Notes: a model not told the origin generated them from the sequence alone. Counted from the first letter of the stretch, positions 16,297-25,943 are shown. The stretch: DNA of 64,000 nucleotides from Nocardia brasiliensis NBRC 14402 (GCF_000308475.2 NZ_BAFT02000079.1:116150-180149); one strand, 5' to 3'. A program made the numbers and translations.

Positions 16297-17445
16297 ATGA
16301 ATTCGGCGACAAAGGGCTACGACGTCATCGTGATCGGTGTCGGCGGCATGGGCAGTGCGGCCGCGTATCATCTGTCGTCCCGCGGGCAACGGGTACTCGG
16401 ACTGGAGAAGTTCGGCCCCGCCCACGATCGCGGTTCCAGCCACGGCGGTTCGCGCATCATCCGGCAGTCCTACTTCGAGGACCCGGCCTATGTGCCCCTG
16501 CTGCTGCGCTCCTACGAACTCTGGGCGAAGTTGGCGGCCGACGCCGACCGGGAGGTGTTCCGGCTCACCGGCGGTCTGTATCTCGGCCCGCCGGACAGTC
16601 TCACGGTCGCGGGGAGCCTGCGGGCCAGTCGCGAATGGTCACTGCCGCACGAGGTCTGGGATGCGGCGCAGATCCGCCGGCGGTTCCCGAACTTCACACC
16701 CGCAGCCGACGACATCGCGGTGTACGAGGCGAACGGCGGGTTCGCCCGGCCCGAGGTGACGGTGCAGGCGCACATCGATCTGGCGTTGCGGGCCGGGGCC
16801 ACACTGTCGTTCGGCGAAGAGGTGCTGGGCTGGGCCGAAACCGCGTCCGGCGTCACGGTGACCACGGCGCGCGCCACGTATCACGCGGAGCAACTCGTCG
16901 TCTGTCCCGGCGCGTGGGCGCCACAGTTGCTGGCGGACTTCGGCATTCCGATCACCATCGAACGTCAGGTGCTGTACTGGCTCGAACCGATCGGCGGGAC
17001 CGCGGCGTTCGAGGGTGAGCCGATCTACATCGCCGAGGACGCCTCCGGCATGCAGATCTACGGTTTCCCCGCCATCGACGGCCCGGCAGGCGGGGTGAAG
17101 ATGGCGTTCTTCCGCAAGGGCATCGTCTGCACCCCGGACACCATCGACCGGGTGGTGCACCCGCACGAGATCGAGGAGATGCGCACCCGGGTCTCCGCGC
17201 TGCTGCCTGCGCTGGCCGGGCCGTGCGTGCACTCCGCGACCTGCATGTACTCCAACACCCCCGACGAGCACTTCGTCATCGCCCGGCATCCAGGCGGTAC
17301 CAGGGTCACCATCGCCTGTGGCTTCTCCGGGCACGGCTTCAAATTCGTCCCCGTGGTGGGGGAGGTGCTGGCCGATCTGGTCATCGACGGCTCGACCACA
17401 CACCCCATCGCGCTGTTCGACCCGCAAAGGCTGGTGACCACATGA
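16297..17445 (+). CDS. Monomeric sarcosine oxidase (N-methyl amino acid oxidase family)
   Basis: 382 residues with an N-terminal FAD motif DVIVIGVGGMGSAAAYHLSS. The C-terminal segment SATCMYSNTPDEHFVIARHP holds the Cys that binds flavin covalently in monomeric sarcosine oxidase and SolA. Expected reaction: sarcosine + O2 + H2O to glycine + formaldehyde + H2O2. ATG 16297 follows AGGAGG by 8 nt; a GTG three bases earlier is possible. It lies 5 bp after the dimethylglycine oxidase, which supplies its substrate. Related enzymes oxidise other N-methyl amino acids or pipecolate, but the context favours sarcosine. Confidence 0.9.
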   Translation: MNSATKGYDVIVIGVGGMGSAAAYHLSSRGQRVLGLEKFGPAHDRGSSHGGSRIIRQSYFEDPAYVPLLLRSYELWAKLAADADREVFRLTGGLYLGPPDSLTVAGSLRASREWSLPHEVWDAAQIRRRFPNFTPAADDIAVYEANGGFARPEVTVQAHIDLALRAGATLSFGEEVLGWAETASGVTVTTARATYHAEQLVVCPGAWAPQLLADFGIPITIERQVLYWLEPIGGTAAFEGEPIYIAEDASGMQIYGFPAIDGPAGGVKMAFFRKGIVCTPDTIDRVVHPHEIEEMRTRVSALLPALAGPCVHSATCMYSNTPDEHFVIARHPGGTRVTIACGFSGHGFKFVPVVGEVLADLVIDGSTTHPIALFDPQRLVTT

Positions 17446-18593
17446 TGACCGATCCGCCGCCGGTGACCACCCCGGCGCTCATCCCGACGCTCGGTGGCAA
17501 GTGGTACGTCGACGACGGTGTCTTCGCGGCCGAGCAGGAGCAATTGTTCGAGCGAATGTGGTTCTGCGCCATCAGATCCGCGGATCTCGCGCAGGCCGGG
17601 CAGTTCAAACGGGTGCAGGTCGGCCGGGAGAGCGTGCTGATCGTGCGCGGCCGCGACGGCGCCCTGCGCGCCTTCCTGAACATCTGCCGGCACCGCGGCG
17701 CGATGCTGTGCACCGAGGACCAGGGCCAGGTGCGTCGCAACCTGCAGTGCCCGTATCACGCGTGGACCTACGGCCTGGACGGGAAACTGGTCGCCGCGCC
17801 GAACATGGCGGCGCTGAAGGACGCGACGGGCGCCGATATCGATCGGGTCGCCTACGGCCTGATCCCGGTCGCGCTGCGCGAATGGCTCGGCTACGCGTGG
17901 GTCTGCCTCGCCGACGACCCACCGGTGTTCGAGCACGACGTGGTGGGCGCGGTCACCGAACGGCTCGGCGACCCGGGCGCGATCGGCGCCTACGAGATCG
18001 AGACGCTGGCGGTGGGCCGCCGGGTGGTCTACGACGTGGCGGCGAACTGGAAGCTCATCGTGGAGAACTTCATGGAGTGCTACCACTGCGCGACCATCCA
18101 TCCCGAACTCACCGAGGTGCTGCCCGAATTCGCGCAGGGTTTGGCCGCACAGGTGTTCGTCGGCCACGGCGCGGAATTCGGCGCCGATATCGCCGGATTC
18201 ACCGTCGACGGTTCACCGGGTTTCGACCGCCTGCCGGGGGTTACTCCCGAACAGGACCGCCGCTACTACGCCATCACGATCCGGCCGACGGTCTTCGTCA
18301 ATCTGGTCCCGGACCACATTATTTTCCACCGGATGTTCCCGATGTCCGCGGACCGCACTATCGTCGAATGCGATTGGTTGTACACCAAGGATGTGGTCGC
18401 CGCGGGACGAGATGTGTCCCGCTCCGTCGAATTGTTCCATCGAGTGAACGAGCAGGATTTCGCGGCATGCGAGCGAACGCAACCCACCATGTCCTCGCGC
18501 GCCTACCGTAAGGGCGGGGTGCTCGTGCCCGCCGAGCATCACATCGCGGAGTTCCACGAGTGGTTGTCCTGTCGTATCGGTGACGTGAGGTGA
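17442..18593 (+). CDS. gbcA: Rieske oxygenase, glycine betaine demethylase (GbcA-like)
   Basis: 383 residues, the alpha subunit of a Rieske non-haem iron monooxygenase. The Rieske cluster site is Cys82-x-His84 with Cys103-x2-His106 (CRHRG, CPYHAW). The mononuclear iron site around residues 207-219 is ENFMECYHCATIHPE with both His ligands. Expected reaction: glycine betaine + O2 + 2 electrons to dimethylglycine + formaldehyde. ATG 17442 overlaps the sarcosine oxidase stop (ATGA). Electrons probably come from the ferredoxin and reductase in the divergent operon, since no GbcB-type reductase is fused or adjacent. Stachydrine or carnitine demethylation are alternatives, but neighbours favour betaine. 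Confidence 0.88.
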   Translation: MMTDPPPVTTPALIPTLGGKWYVDDGVFAAEQEQLFERMWFCAIRSADLAQAGQFKRVQVGRESVLIVRGRDGALRAFLNICRHRGAMLCTEDQGQVRRNLQCPYHAWTYGLDGKLVAAPNMAALKDATGADIDRVAYGLIPVALREWLGYAWVCLADDPPVFEHDVVGAVTERLGDPGAIGAYEIETLAVGRRVVYDVAANWKLIVENFMECYHCATIHPELTEVLPEFAQGLAAQVFVGHGAEFGADIAGFTVDGSPGFDRLPGVTPEQDRRYYAITIRPTVFVNLVPDHIIFHRMFPMSADRTIVECDWLYTKDVVAAGRDVSRSVELFHRVNEQDFAACERTQPTMSSRAYRKGGVLVPAEHHIAEFHEWLSCRIGDVR

Positions 18594-18599
18594 CATGAG

Positions 18600-20081
18600 A
18601 TGAACGGTGATCCGGATCTGCTGATCGATGGTCGATGGACGCATGCCGAGGACGGCGGCGTGCGGCAGATCATCGATCCGGCCGACGGCTCGGTGGTGGC
18701 GACGGTGGACGAGGCCACCCCGCGCGACGCGCAGGCGGCCGTCGCCGCCGCCCGCGCGGCGTTCGACGCGGGTAGCTGGCCCGCGACGCCGGTCGCCGAG
18801 CGGGCGGCCCTGCTGCTGCGGATCGCCGATCTCCTGGCCCGCGACAAGGACCGGTTGGCCCGGCTGGAGACCGCGGACACCGGAAAGACCCTGGTGGAGA
18901 GCGAGATCGACATCGACGATGTGATCTCGGTGTTCCGCTACTACGCGAGCGCGATCGCGGTACAGGCCGACCGGCTGATCGACGTGGGCGATCCGGCGGT
19001 GCTCAGCCGCGTGGTGCGCGAGCCGATCGGCGTCTGTGTGCTCATCGCGCCGTGGAACTATCCGCTGCTCCAGATGTCGTGGAAGGTCGCGCCCGCGCTG
19101 GCCGCGGGCTGCACCATGGTGCTCAAGCCGAGCGAGGTCACCCCGCTGAGCACGATCGAATTCGCGCGGCTCGCGGAGGAGGCGGGGGTGCCCGCGGGGG
19201 TGCTGAACCTGGTCCAGGGCAGCGGTGCGGTGCTCGGTGCGGCGCTGACCGGCACTCCCGAGGTCGACTTCATCTCGTTCACCGGCGGTCTCGCGACCGG
19301 CCGCACGATCAGTAAGGTCGCCGCCGAGCACGTCACCAAGGTGGCGGTGGAGCTCGGCGGCAAGAATCCGCACCTGGTGTTCGCCGACGCCGACTGGGCG
19401 AGTTCGGTCGACCAGGTGCTGACCGGCGTGTTCCTGCATTCGGGGCAGGTCTGTTCGGCGGGCACCCGGTTGATCGTGGCGGAGACGATCGCCGACGATT
19501 TCGTCGCCGAGCTGGCGAGCCGGGCCGAGCGGATCCGGGTCGGCCCCGGCCTCGACCCGGCCAGCGAAACCGGTCCGCTGGTCTCCGAGCAGCACCGCGA
19601 GAAGGTGGAAGCCTATGTCGCGCTGGGTATCTCGGAGGGCGCCAAGCTGGTGACCGGCGGGGCGCGGCCGAGTGATCCGGCATTGCAGGCGGGCAGCTTC
19701 TACCTGCCGACGATCTTCGATCGCTGCGACCGGTCGATGCGCATCGTGCAGGAGGAGACCTTCGGCCCGATCCTGACGGTGGAACGCTTCCGCACCGAAG
19801 CCGAGGCGATCCGGCTCGGCAACGACACCGAGTACGGCCTGGCGGCCGGCGTGCGTACGTCGGATCCGGCCCGCGGCGAGCGGGTGGTACGCGCTTTGCG
19901 GCACGGCACGGTGTGGCTCAACGACTTCGGTTATTACACCGCCGCCGCGGAATGGGGCGGTTTCAAGAAATCCGGAAACGGGCGCGAGCTCGGCCCGACC
20001 GGCCTGGCCGAATACCAGGAAACAAAGCACATCTGGCACAACACGGCACCGAAGCCGGCGGAGTGGTTCAAGGGCGTCTGA
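18600..20081 (+). CDS. betB: Betaine aldehyde dehydrogenase
   Basis: 493 residues, aldehyde dehydrogenase superfamily. The catalytic Glu lies in VELGGKN, the nucleophilic Cys in HSGQVCSAGTR, the cofactor loop in APWNYP and FTGG, and the C-terminal anchor in SGNGRELG. Placement in a choline/betaine operon makes NAD(P)-dependent oxidation of betaine aldehyde to glycine betaine the likely role. The choline oxidase at 21666 may also oxidise the aldehyde, so the two may overlap in function. ATG 18600 lies 6 bp after the demethylase stop. Confidence 0.88.
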   Translation: MNGDPDLLIDGRWTHAEDGGVRQIIDPADGSVVATVDEATPRDAQAAVAAARAAFDAGSWPATPVAERAALLLRIADLLARDKDRLARLETADTGKTLVESEIDIDDVISVFRYYASAIAVQADRLIDVGDPAVLSRVVREPIGVCVLIAPWNYPLLQMSWKVAPALAAGCTMVLKPSEVTPLSTIEFARLAEEAGVPAGVLNLVQGSGAVLGAALTGTPEVDFISFTGGLATGRTISKVAAEHVTKVAVELGGKNPHLVFADADWASSVDQVLTGVFLHSGQVCSAGTRLIVAETIADDFVAELASRAERIRVGPGLDPASETGPLVSEQHREKVEAYVALGISEGAKLVTGGARPSDPALQAGSFYLPTIFDRCDRSMRIVQEETFGPILTVERFRTEAEAIRLGNDTEYGLAAGVRTSDPARGERVVRALRHGTVWLNDFGYYTAAAEWGGFKKSGNGRELGPTGLAEYQETKHIWHNTAPKPAEWFKGV

Positions 20082-20143
20082 GCACAAGTTGTAGATCTCG
20101 GCCGGACAGCCCGTACGGCCAACCGCGGAAGGCACGGTAGACA

Positions 20144-21673
20144 ATGGTAGCCACGGAACGCAGTGTGTCCGATGACAGCGGAATGGAAGATTTCGGATAC
20201 AAGGAATCACTCGATCGAAGTATCGGGAAATTCGCCAGCTTCGCGGCGGGCGTCAGTTATATCTCGATACTCACCGGCACCTTCCAGCTGTTCTATTTCG
20301 GATTCGGTAGCGCGGGTCCGGCGTATCTGTGGTCGTGGCCCATCGTTTTCGTCGGGCAGTTGGCGGTCGCACTGTGTTTCATGGAACTCGCCGCGCGCTA
20401 CCCGGTCGCCGGGTCGGTCTACAACTGGTCCAAGCAACTCGGCAGCAGAATCGTAGGCTGGTCCTCGGGCTGGTTGATGCTGACCGCCTCGATCGTGACG
20501 CTGGCCGCGGTGGTGCTGGCGCTGCAGCTGAACCTGCCGCGACTGTGGAGCGGTTTCCAGATCATCGGCGACGGCACCGGTGAATACGACTACGCCACCA
20601 ACGCGGTGTTGCTCGGGACGATCATGATCGTGTTCACCACCACGGTGAACGCGCTCGGCGTGCGGCTGATGGCGATGATCAACAGCGCGGGCGTGTTCAT
20701 CGAACTGATCGCGGCGGTGCTGATCGCGATCATCTTGGCGGCCAACGCGACTCGTGGCCCGCAGGTGTTCTTCTCCACGCACGGTTACGGCGCGGGTGAG
20801 GCCGGTGGTTACCTCGGTGCGTTCCTCGTGGCCTCGCTCGCCTCCGGGTACGTGATGTACGGCTTCGACACCGCGAGTTCGCTGGGGGAGGAGACCGTGG
20901 AACCGCGGCGCACGGCGCCCAAGGCGATCCTGCGGGCGGTGCTGGCCTCGTTCGTGATCGGCGGGGCGATCCTGGCGTTCGCGGTGATGGCGGCGCCCGA
21001 TCTGGCCGATCCGCAGATCGGCAGCTCCAGCGGTGGCCTGCAATACATTGTGGAACAGGTGATGTGGGGCCCGCTGGGCACGATCTTCCTGTGCTGCATC
21101 GTGATCGCGGTGACGGTGTGCTCGCTGGCCGTGCACACCGCCGCCATCCGGCTGACCTTCGCGATGGCCCGGGACAACGCGTTGCCGTTCGGCGAGAAGC
21201 TGGCCCGGGTGCATCCGAAGACGCAGACGCCGGTGATCCCCGCGGTCCTGATCGGTGTGCTCGCCGCGTTGATCCTGGTGGTCAACATCGGCCAGCCGAA
21301 GATCTTCACGGTGCTGACCTCGATCGCGATCATCATGATCTATCTGGCCTACCTGATGGTGACCGGACCGATGCTGAGCCGGCGGTTGCGCGGGCAGTGG
21401 CCGCCGAAAGAGCTTGCCGCGGGCGGGTATTTCACGATGGGACGCTGGGGCGTGGTGGTCAATATCGTCGCCGTGGTCTGGGGTGTCGGCATGGCGTTGA
21501 ACCTGGCTTGGCCGCGCCGATCCGTCTACGGCACACCTTGGTACAACACCTGGGGTGCGTTCGTCTATATCGGTGCGATCCTGGCGGCCGGGCTCGTCTG
21601 GTACGGGATCAAGGGCCGCAAACGAATCGGAACGCTTGCTGCACACGCCGCGGAGGTGCGCCACGATGTCTGA
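20144..21673 (+). CDS. APC-superfamily permease, probable choline/betaine or amine uptake
   Basis: 509 residues with about twelve membrane helices and the APC family features: an N-terminal FASFAAGVSYISILTGTF (helix 1) and GYVMYGFDTASSLGEETVEP in the middle (helix 6/7 region with conserved E-E-T). Such permeases move amino acids, choline or polyamines with protons. Inside this operon, uptake of choline, betaine or a related amine is the natural inference. No BCCT or ABC system is present in the locus. The ATG at 20144 follows CGGAAGG. The 3' end overlaps the choline oxidase start by 8 bp. Confidence 0.87.
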   Translation: MVATERSVSDDSGMEDFGYKESLDRSIGKFASFAAGVSYISILTGTFQLFYFGFGSAGPAYLWSWPIVFVGQLAVALCFMELAARYPVAGSVYNWSKQLGSRIVGWSSGWLMLTASIVTLAAVVLALQLNLPRLWSGFQIIGDGTGEYDYATNAVLLGTIMIVFTTTVNALGVRLMAMINSAGVFIELIAAVLIAIILAANATRGPQVFFSTHGYGAGEAGGYLGAFLVASLASGYVMYGFDTASSLGEETVEPRRTAPKAILRAVLASFVIGGAILAFAVMAAPDLADPQIGSSSGGLQYIVEQVMWGPLGTIFLCCIVIAVTVCSLAVHTAAIRLTFAMARDNALPFGEKLARVHPKTQTPVIPAVLIGVLAALILVVNIGQPKIFTVLTSIAIIMIYLAYLMVTGPMLSRRLRGQWPPKELAAGGYFTMGRWGVVVNIVAVVWGVGMALNLAWPRRSVYGTPWYNTWGAFVYIGAILAAGLVWYGIKGRKRIGTLAAHAAEVRHDV

Positions 21674-23222
21674 CTCGGTGTTCGACTATGTGATCGCGGG
21701 TGGCGGTACCGCGGGTTGCGTGCTCGCCGCCCGGCTCAGCGCGGACCCCGACGTGTCGGTGTGCTTGCTGGAGGCGGGCCCCTCCGACGTCGGCGACCGG
21801 GCCATCCTCGAACTCGACCGGTGGATGCATCTGCTGGACTCCGGCTACGACTGGGACTACCTGGTCGAGCCGCAGGAACGCGGGAACAGTTTTCTGCGGC
21901 ATGCCCGCGCGAAGGTGCTCGGCGGATGTTCCTCGCACAACTCCTGTATCGCGTTCTGGCCGCCCGCGGAGGGTTTGGACGAGTGGGCCGCGCTCGGCGC
22001 GAAGGGCTGGAGTGCGGCCGAGGTGCTGCCCTACGTGACGCGATTGGAGAACAACGACGCCCCCGGCCCGCAGCACGGCCGCACCGGCCCGGTCCGGCTG
22101 CGCGATGTGCCGCCCGTTGACCCCTGCGGGCAGGCGGTGCTGGAAGCGGCTGCGGCGGTGGGCTTGCCGACCGTGCAGTTCAACCGGGGCGCCACCGTGC
22201 GCAACGGCGCGGGATGGTTCCAGATCAATGCGGCGGAAGACGGTACGCGCATGTCGACATCGCACGCGTACTTGCATCCCGTGCTGGATTCGCGCCCGAA
22301 TCTGGTGGTGCGCACCGATTGCTGGGTCAGCGAGATCCTGTTCGACGACGCGCGCAACGCGACCGGTGCGCGGTATCAGCGGCCCGATCGCACCGGCTAC
22401 GACAGTGTTTCGGCCCGGCGTGAGGTCGTCGTCACCGCCGGCGCCATCGATACCCCGAAACTGTTGTTGCTCTCCGGCATCGGCCCCGCCGAGCACCTGC
22501 GCGAGATCGGCATTCCGGTGCGGGTCGACGCACCGGGCGTGGGCGCCAACCTCGACGACCATGTCGAGGGACTGGTGTTCTGGGAGGCGGCGCGGCCGAT
22601 GGTCGACGCGTCCACCCAGTGGTGGGAGATCGGTCTGTTCGCCACCACCGACGACACCCTGCGCCTGCCGGACGTGATGATGCATTACGGCAGCGTGCCG
22701 TTCGATATGAACACGCTGCGCCACGGCTATCCGACCACCGACAACGGCTTCTGCCTGACGCCCAACGTCACCCAGGGCCGCTCGCGGGGCACGGTGCGGT
22801 TGCGCAGCAGGGATTTCCGGGACCGGCCGAAGGTCGATCCGCGCTACTTCACCGACCCCGACGGCCACGACGAGCGGGTCATGCTCGCCGGAATCCGGTT
22901 GGCGCGCAAGATCGCCGAGCAGTCGCCGCTGCGGCCGTGGATCGCCAGGGAACTGGCACCGGGACCCGAGGCGAGCACCGACGACGAACTGCTGAGCTAT
23001 ATCCACGCCACGCACAACACGGTCTATCACCCGGCCGCAACCGCCAGGATGGGCGCGCCGGAGGACCCGATGGCGGTGCTCGATTCCGAGCTACGGGTGA
23101 AGGGGGTGTCGCGATTACGGGTGGTGGACGCGTCGGCGATGCCGAAATTGCCCGCGGTGAACCCGAACATTACTGTCATGGCCATGGCGGAGAAGTGCGC
23201 GGATCTCATCAGGGCGACGTGA
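21666..23222 (+). CDS. codA: Choline oxidase (GMC oxidoreductase)
   Basis: 518 residues. The FAD motif is DYVIAGGGTAGCVLAARLS. GGCSSHNSCIAFW carries His91, matching the covalent-FAD His99 of Arthrobacter choline oxidase. The other active-site positions match that enzyme: Glu in DDHVEG, His in MMHYGSVPFDMNTL, His in NTVYHPAATARMG and Asn in NPNITVMAM. This favours choline oxidase over membrane-linked BetA dehydrogenase. Reaction: choline + 2 O2 to betaine + 2 H2O2, through the aldehyde. ATG 21666 overlaps the permease by 8 bp. Peroxide made here and by the next two oxidases would need catalase. Confidence 0.92.
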   Translation: MSDSVFDYVIAGGGTAGCVLAARLSADPDVSVCLLEAGPSDVGDRAILELDRWMHLLDSGYDWDYLVEPQERGNSFLRHARAKVLGGCSSHNSCIAFWPPAEGLDEWAALGAKGWSAAEVLPYVTRLENNDAPGPQHGRTGPVRLRDVPPVDPCGQAVLEAAAAVGLPTVQFNRGATVRNGAGWFQINAAEDGTRMSTSHAYLHPVLDSRPNLVVRTDCWVSEILFDDARNATGARYQRPDRTGYDSVSARREVVVTAGAIDTPKLLLLSGIGPAEHLREIGIPVRVDAPGVGANLDDHVEGLVFWEAARPMVDASTQWWEIGLFATTDDTLRLPDVMMHYGSVPFDMNTLRHGYPTTDNGFCLTPNVTQGRSRGTVRLRSRDFRDRPKVDPRYFTDPDGHDERVMLAGIRLARKIAEQSPLRPWIARELAPGPEASTDDELLSYIHATHNTVYHPAATARMGAPEDPMAVLDSELRVKGVSRLRVVDASAMPKLPAVNPNITVMAMAEKCADLIRAT

Positions 23223-23229
23223 GCCGGAA

Positions 23230-25071
23230 ATGCCTGCGGAGGGCGAACTAGCGGCGTTCCTCGGCGGACACGCGCCGTTCCAGTCGATGCCGCGCGCCGA
23301 ACTCGACCGGTTGGCCGCGGCCTCGACCCTGCACGAATTCGCGGCGGGCGCCGTGATCCGCGACTACTCGACGCAGGTGCCCGACGAGATCTGGATGCTG
23401 TGGCAGGGGCGGGTCGCGCTGCGGCCCAGCGGCGGCGCCGACGGTGATCGCGCCATCGACACCGTCGAGCGCGGCGGGATCTTCGGCTACGTGCCGCTGC
23501 TCACCGGCGGCAGCGCCGAATTCGTCGCGCTGGCAATCGAACCGAGTCTGCTGATCCGGCTGCCGGGCGAACTGGTCCGGGTGTGGTTCGCGCAACCGGA
23601 CGGACTCGCGTTCCTGGCCTCGTCGAACTGGAAGACTTGGTCCGGCAACCGCGCCGCGGTCTCGCCGGCGCTCGGCAGCCGGCCGGCCGGTGAACTCGTC
23701 TCGAGCGCACCGGTTTTCGTGACGCCGCAGACCAGCGTTCGCGACGCGGTGGTCCGGATGACCGAGCGGCACGTCTCGTCGGTGCTGATCCGGTTGCCCG
23801 ACGGCGACTTCGGCATCTTCACCGACCAGGATCTGCGCGCCCGGGTGGTGGCGGCGGGACTACCGGTCGACGTGGCGATCGCGCGGGTGATGAGCGCGCC
23901 GGCGCGCCGGGTCACCGCGGACCTGACCGGCGAGGCCGTGCTGATGGAGATGCTCGACTGCGGATTGCGGCACCTGCCGGTCGTCACCCGGCGGGGCGAG
24001 GTGCTCGGCGTGCTCGAGGATTCGGATCTGCTCGCGGCCTCGGCCCGGCAGAGTTTCACGCTGCGCCGGGCCATCGGCGCGGCGACCGACCCGGCGCAGT
24101 TGCAATGGGTGGCCCGCGAAATCCCGGGTACCACCGTGGATCTGTTCCGCAACGGCACCAAAGCGTCCGCGACGAGCGGCATCCTGTCGGTGGTGGTCGA
24201 TGCGGTGATCCGCAAGGCGCTAGAGCTCGCCCGCGCCGAGTTCGCGGACGCGCCCGCCGGTGGATTCTCCTGGCTGACCCTCGGCAGCATCGCCCGGCGC
24301 GAGGCGATGCCGTCCTCGGATGTGGACAGCGCGCTCTGCTGGGTCGACGAGTTGTCCACCGCGAGTGGACAACTGCGCGCAATCGCACAGCGCACCCACG
24401 CCATCCTCGACGCGTGCGGGTTACCGGCGGACAGCAACGGGGCGATCGCCGCCAAACCGAAATTCGCGCGGTCACAGCGCGAATGGACGACGGCTGCGGC
24501 CCATTGGCTCGACGACCCGCTGCACGGGCGGGGTCTCATCATGTCCTCGCTGCTCATCGACGGACGCGTGGTGTGGGGCGATCCCCGGCTGCGTGCGGTG
24601 CCCGCGGCCTTCGGACGGATGGCCGCCGAGCATCCCGACGCGTTGCGCCTGCAATTGCTGGACGCGTTGTCCGGGAAGGTTCGTGCCCGGTCGCTGCGGG
24701 ATGTGCTCTCGCGGCGCGGCGGCACGTTCGATCTGAAGACGCACGCGCTGGTGCCCATCGTCAACCTGGCCCGCTGGGGCGGTCTCGCCGCGGGCCTGAC
24801 CGCCGCGAGCACACCCGAGCGGCTCAGCGCGGCCGCCGCGGCCGGGGTGCTCACCGAACGCGACGCCACCGTGCTCACCGAGGTTTTCGTGACGTTGCAG
24901 CGCATGCGGATGGTGCATCAGGTCGGGCAGTTGTCCGCGGGCCACCACCCCGGCGACGTGGTGCTGATGTCGGAGCTGTCGCCGCTGAATCGGAGCCTGC
25001 TCAACGAGGCGCTGCGCGAGACAGCCGCCGTGCAGCGACGTGTCCGTGTTCGCGCAGCAACCTCGGCTTAG
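23230..25071 (+). CDS. cNMP-binding / CBS / DUF294 nucleotidyltransferase-like signalling protein
   Basis: 613 residues in four parts. A cyclic-nucleotide-binding-like beta-roll spans residues 12-125. Two CBS motifs follow at about 160-280 (APVFVTPQTSVRDAV and the second repeat). Next is a GlnD-type nucleotidyltransferase domain with GSIARREAMPSSDVD near 350-367, which keeps the GS and DxD metal-binding pattern. The last part, to about 600, is a DUF294 C-terminal helical domain. Members of this family are thought to sense nucleotides and modify or hold a partner; the target is unknown. It lies 7 bp after choline oxidase and 12 bp before the IclR gene. Confidence 0.85.
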   Translation: MPAEGELAAFLGGHAPFQSMPRAELDRLAAASTLHEFAAGAVIRDYSTQVPDEIWMLWQGRVALRPSGGADGDRAIDTVERGGIFGYVPLLTGGSAEFVALAIEPSLLIRLPGELVRVWFAQPDGLAFLASSNWKTWSGNRAAVSPALGSRPAGELVSSAPVFVTPQTSVRDAVVRMTERHVSSVLIRLPDGDFGIFTDQDLRARVVAAGLPVDVAIARVMSAPARRVTADLTGEAVLMEMLDCGLRHLPVVTRRGEVLGVLEDSDLLAASARQSFTLRRAIGAATDPAQLQWVAREIPGTTVDLFRNGTKASATSGILSVVVDAVIRKALELARAEFADAPAGGFSWLTLGSIARREAMPSSDVDSALCWVDELSTASGQLRAIAQRTHAILDACGLPADSNGAIAAKPKFARSQREWTTAAAHWLDDPLHGRGLIMSSLLIDGRVVWGDPRLRAVPAAFGRMAAEHPDALRLQLLDALSGKVRARSLRDVLSRRGGTFDLKTHALVPIVNLARWGGLAAGLTAASTPERLSAAAAAGVLTERDATVLTEVFVTLQRMRMVHQVGQLSAGHHPGDVVLMSELSPLNRSLLNEALRETAAVQRRVRVRAATSA

Positions 25072-25083
25072 AATGGCGGTGTC

Positions 25084-25869
25084 ATGGCGAATCGAGACGG
25101 CGAGGAACGAGGGCGGGCGGCCGCGGTGCAGTCCGTCGATCGCGCCCTGCTCGTGATGGAGATCATCGCCAAGCTCGGGCAGGCCGGCGTCACGGAGATC
25201 GCCGCCGAACTGGGCGTGCACAAATCTACCGTGTCGCGATTGGTCGCCGTGCTGGAATCGCGCGGCTACGTCGAGCAGCTCTCCGATCGGGGCAAGTACC
25301 GGCTCGGCTTCTCCATCGTCCGGCTCGCCGGATCCACCAGCGCCCAGGTCGATCTCGTCGGGCAGAGCCAGGGCGCGTGCAACGCGCTGGCCGCCGAATC
25401 GGGGGAGACCACGAATATTGCTGTGCTGGACGGTGATCGGATCATCAACATCGTCGAGGCCGCGGGTACCGGCTCGATCGCGTTGCGCTCCTGGGTCGGG
25501 CAGAGCTGCCCGGCGCACGCCACGTCCAGTGGCAAGGTGCTGCTGTCTGGTCTGGAACCGGCGGACATGCGCAAGCGGGTGGGCACCAAACTGACGGCCT
25601 ACACGCCGCATACCGTCACCAAGGTCGCGGACCTGGCGACCCAGCTGGTCGAGGTCCGCGAGAACGGCTGGGCCAGCGTGTGCGAGGAGCTCGAGATCGG
25701 GTTGAACGCGGTGGCCGCGCCGGTCCTGGACAACAACGGCGTGATCGTCGCCGCGCTGAGCGTGTCCGGCCCGTCCTACCGGCTCGGTCCGGACCGGTTC
25801 GCCGCGATGGCCGAACTGGCGATCGCGAGCGCCGCGGACATCAGCCGCAGGCTCGGCTACTACGGCTGA
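25084..25869 (+). CDS. IclR-family transcriptional regulator of the choline/betaine locus
   Basis: 261 residues. The winged helix-turn-helix at 15-80 includes GVTEIAAELGVHKSTVSRLV. The effector-binding domain at 95-255 includes WVGQSCPAHATSSGKVLLS, a typical IclR signature. It is last in the rightward operon. It is the only dedicated regulator in the locus, so it is the best candidate for binding the GTTGC-N7-GCAAC palindromes at all three promoters. The ligand is unknown; choline, betaine, dimethylglycine or sarcosine are reasonable. Self-regulation through operator B is expected. Confidence 0.92.
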   Translation: MANRDGEERGRAAAVQSVDRALLVMEIIAKLGQAGVTEIAAELGVHKSTVSRLVAVLESRGYVEQLSDRGKYRLGFSIVRLAGSTSAQVDLVGQSQGACNALAAESGETTNIAVLDGDRIINIVEAAGTGSIALRSWVGQSCPAHATSSGKVLLSGLEPADMRKRVGTKLTAYTPHTVTKVADLATQLVEVRENGWASVCEELEIGLNAVAAPVLDNNGVIVAALSVSGPSYRLGPDRFAAMAELAIASAADISRRLGYYG

Positions 25870-25899
25870 CGAACCACGCTTTCCGGATGCGCTCCGGCG

Positions 25900-25929
25900 T
25901 TGACAACGCGCGCGCTCGCCGACAATACT
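25900..25929 (+). promoter_or_regulatory. Promoter of the glyA-sdaA unit
   Basis: TTGACA at 25900-25905, followed after 17-18 nt by CAATACT (25923-25929). Transcription would start near 25936, upstream of operator C and the riboswitch. The -35 to operator distance (50 bp) matches the other two promoters of the locus. Confidence 0.55.
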
Positions 25930-25943
25930 GAGTCCCATATAGG

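Noticed and set aside
13661..16312. Very long open frame on the minus strand (883 codons)
   Set aside because: It is antisense to the dimethylglycine oxidase gene, has low-complexity Arg/Gly/Asp/His-rich composition and no domain; a typical GC-rich shadow frame.
20091..20125. Short GGCCG/CGGCC inverted repeat before the permease
   Set aside because: Only 5 bp of stem with an 11-nt loop; too weak to call a terminator or operator, and the operon probably reads through.
18213..20210. Long minus-strand frame of 665 codons
   Set aside because: Antisense to the betaine demethylase and aldehyde dehydrogenase genes, with no motif and no initiation signal.
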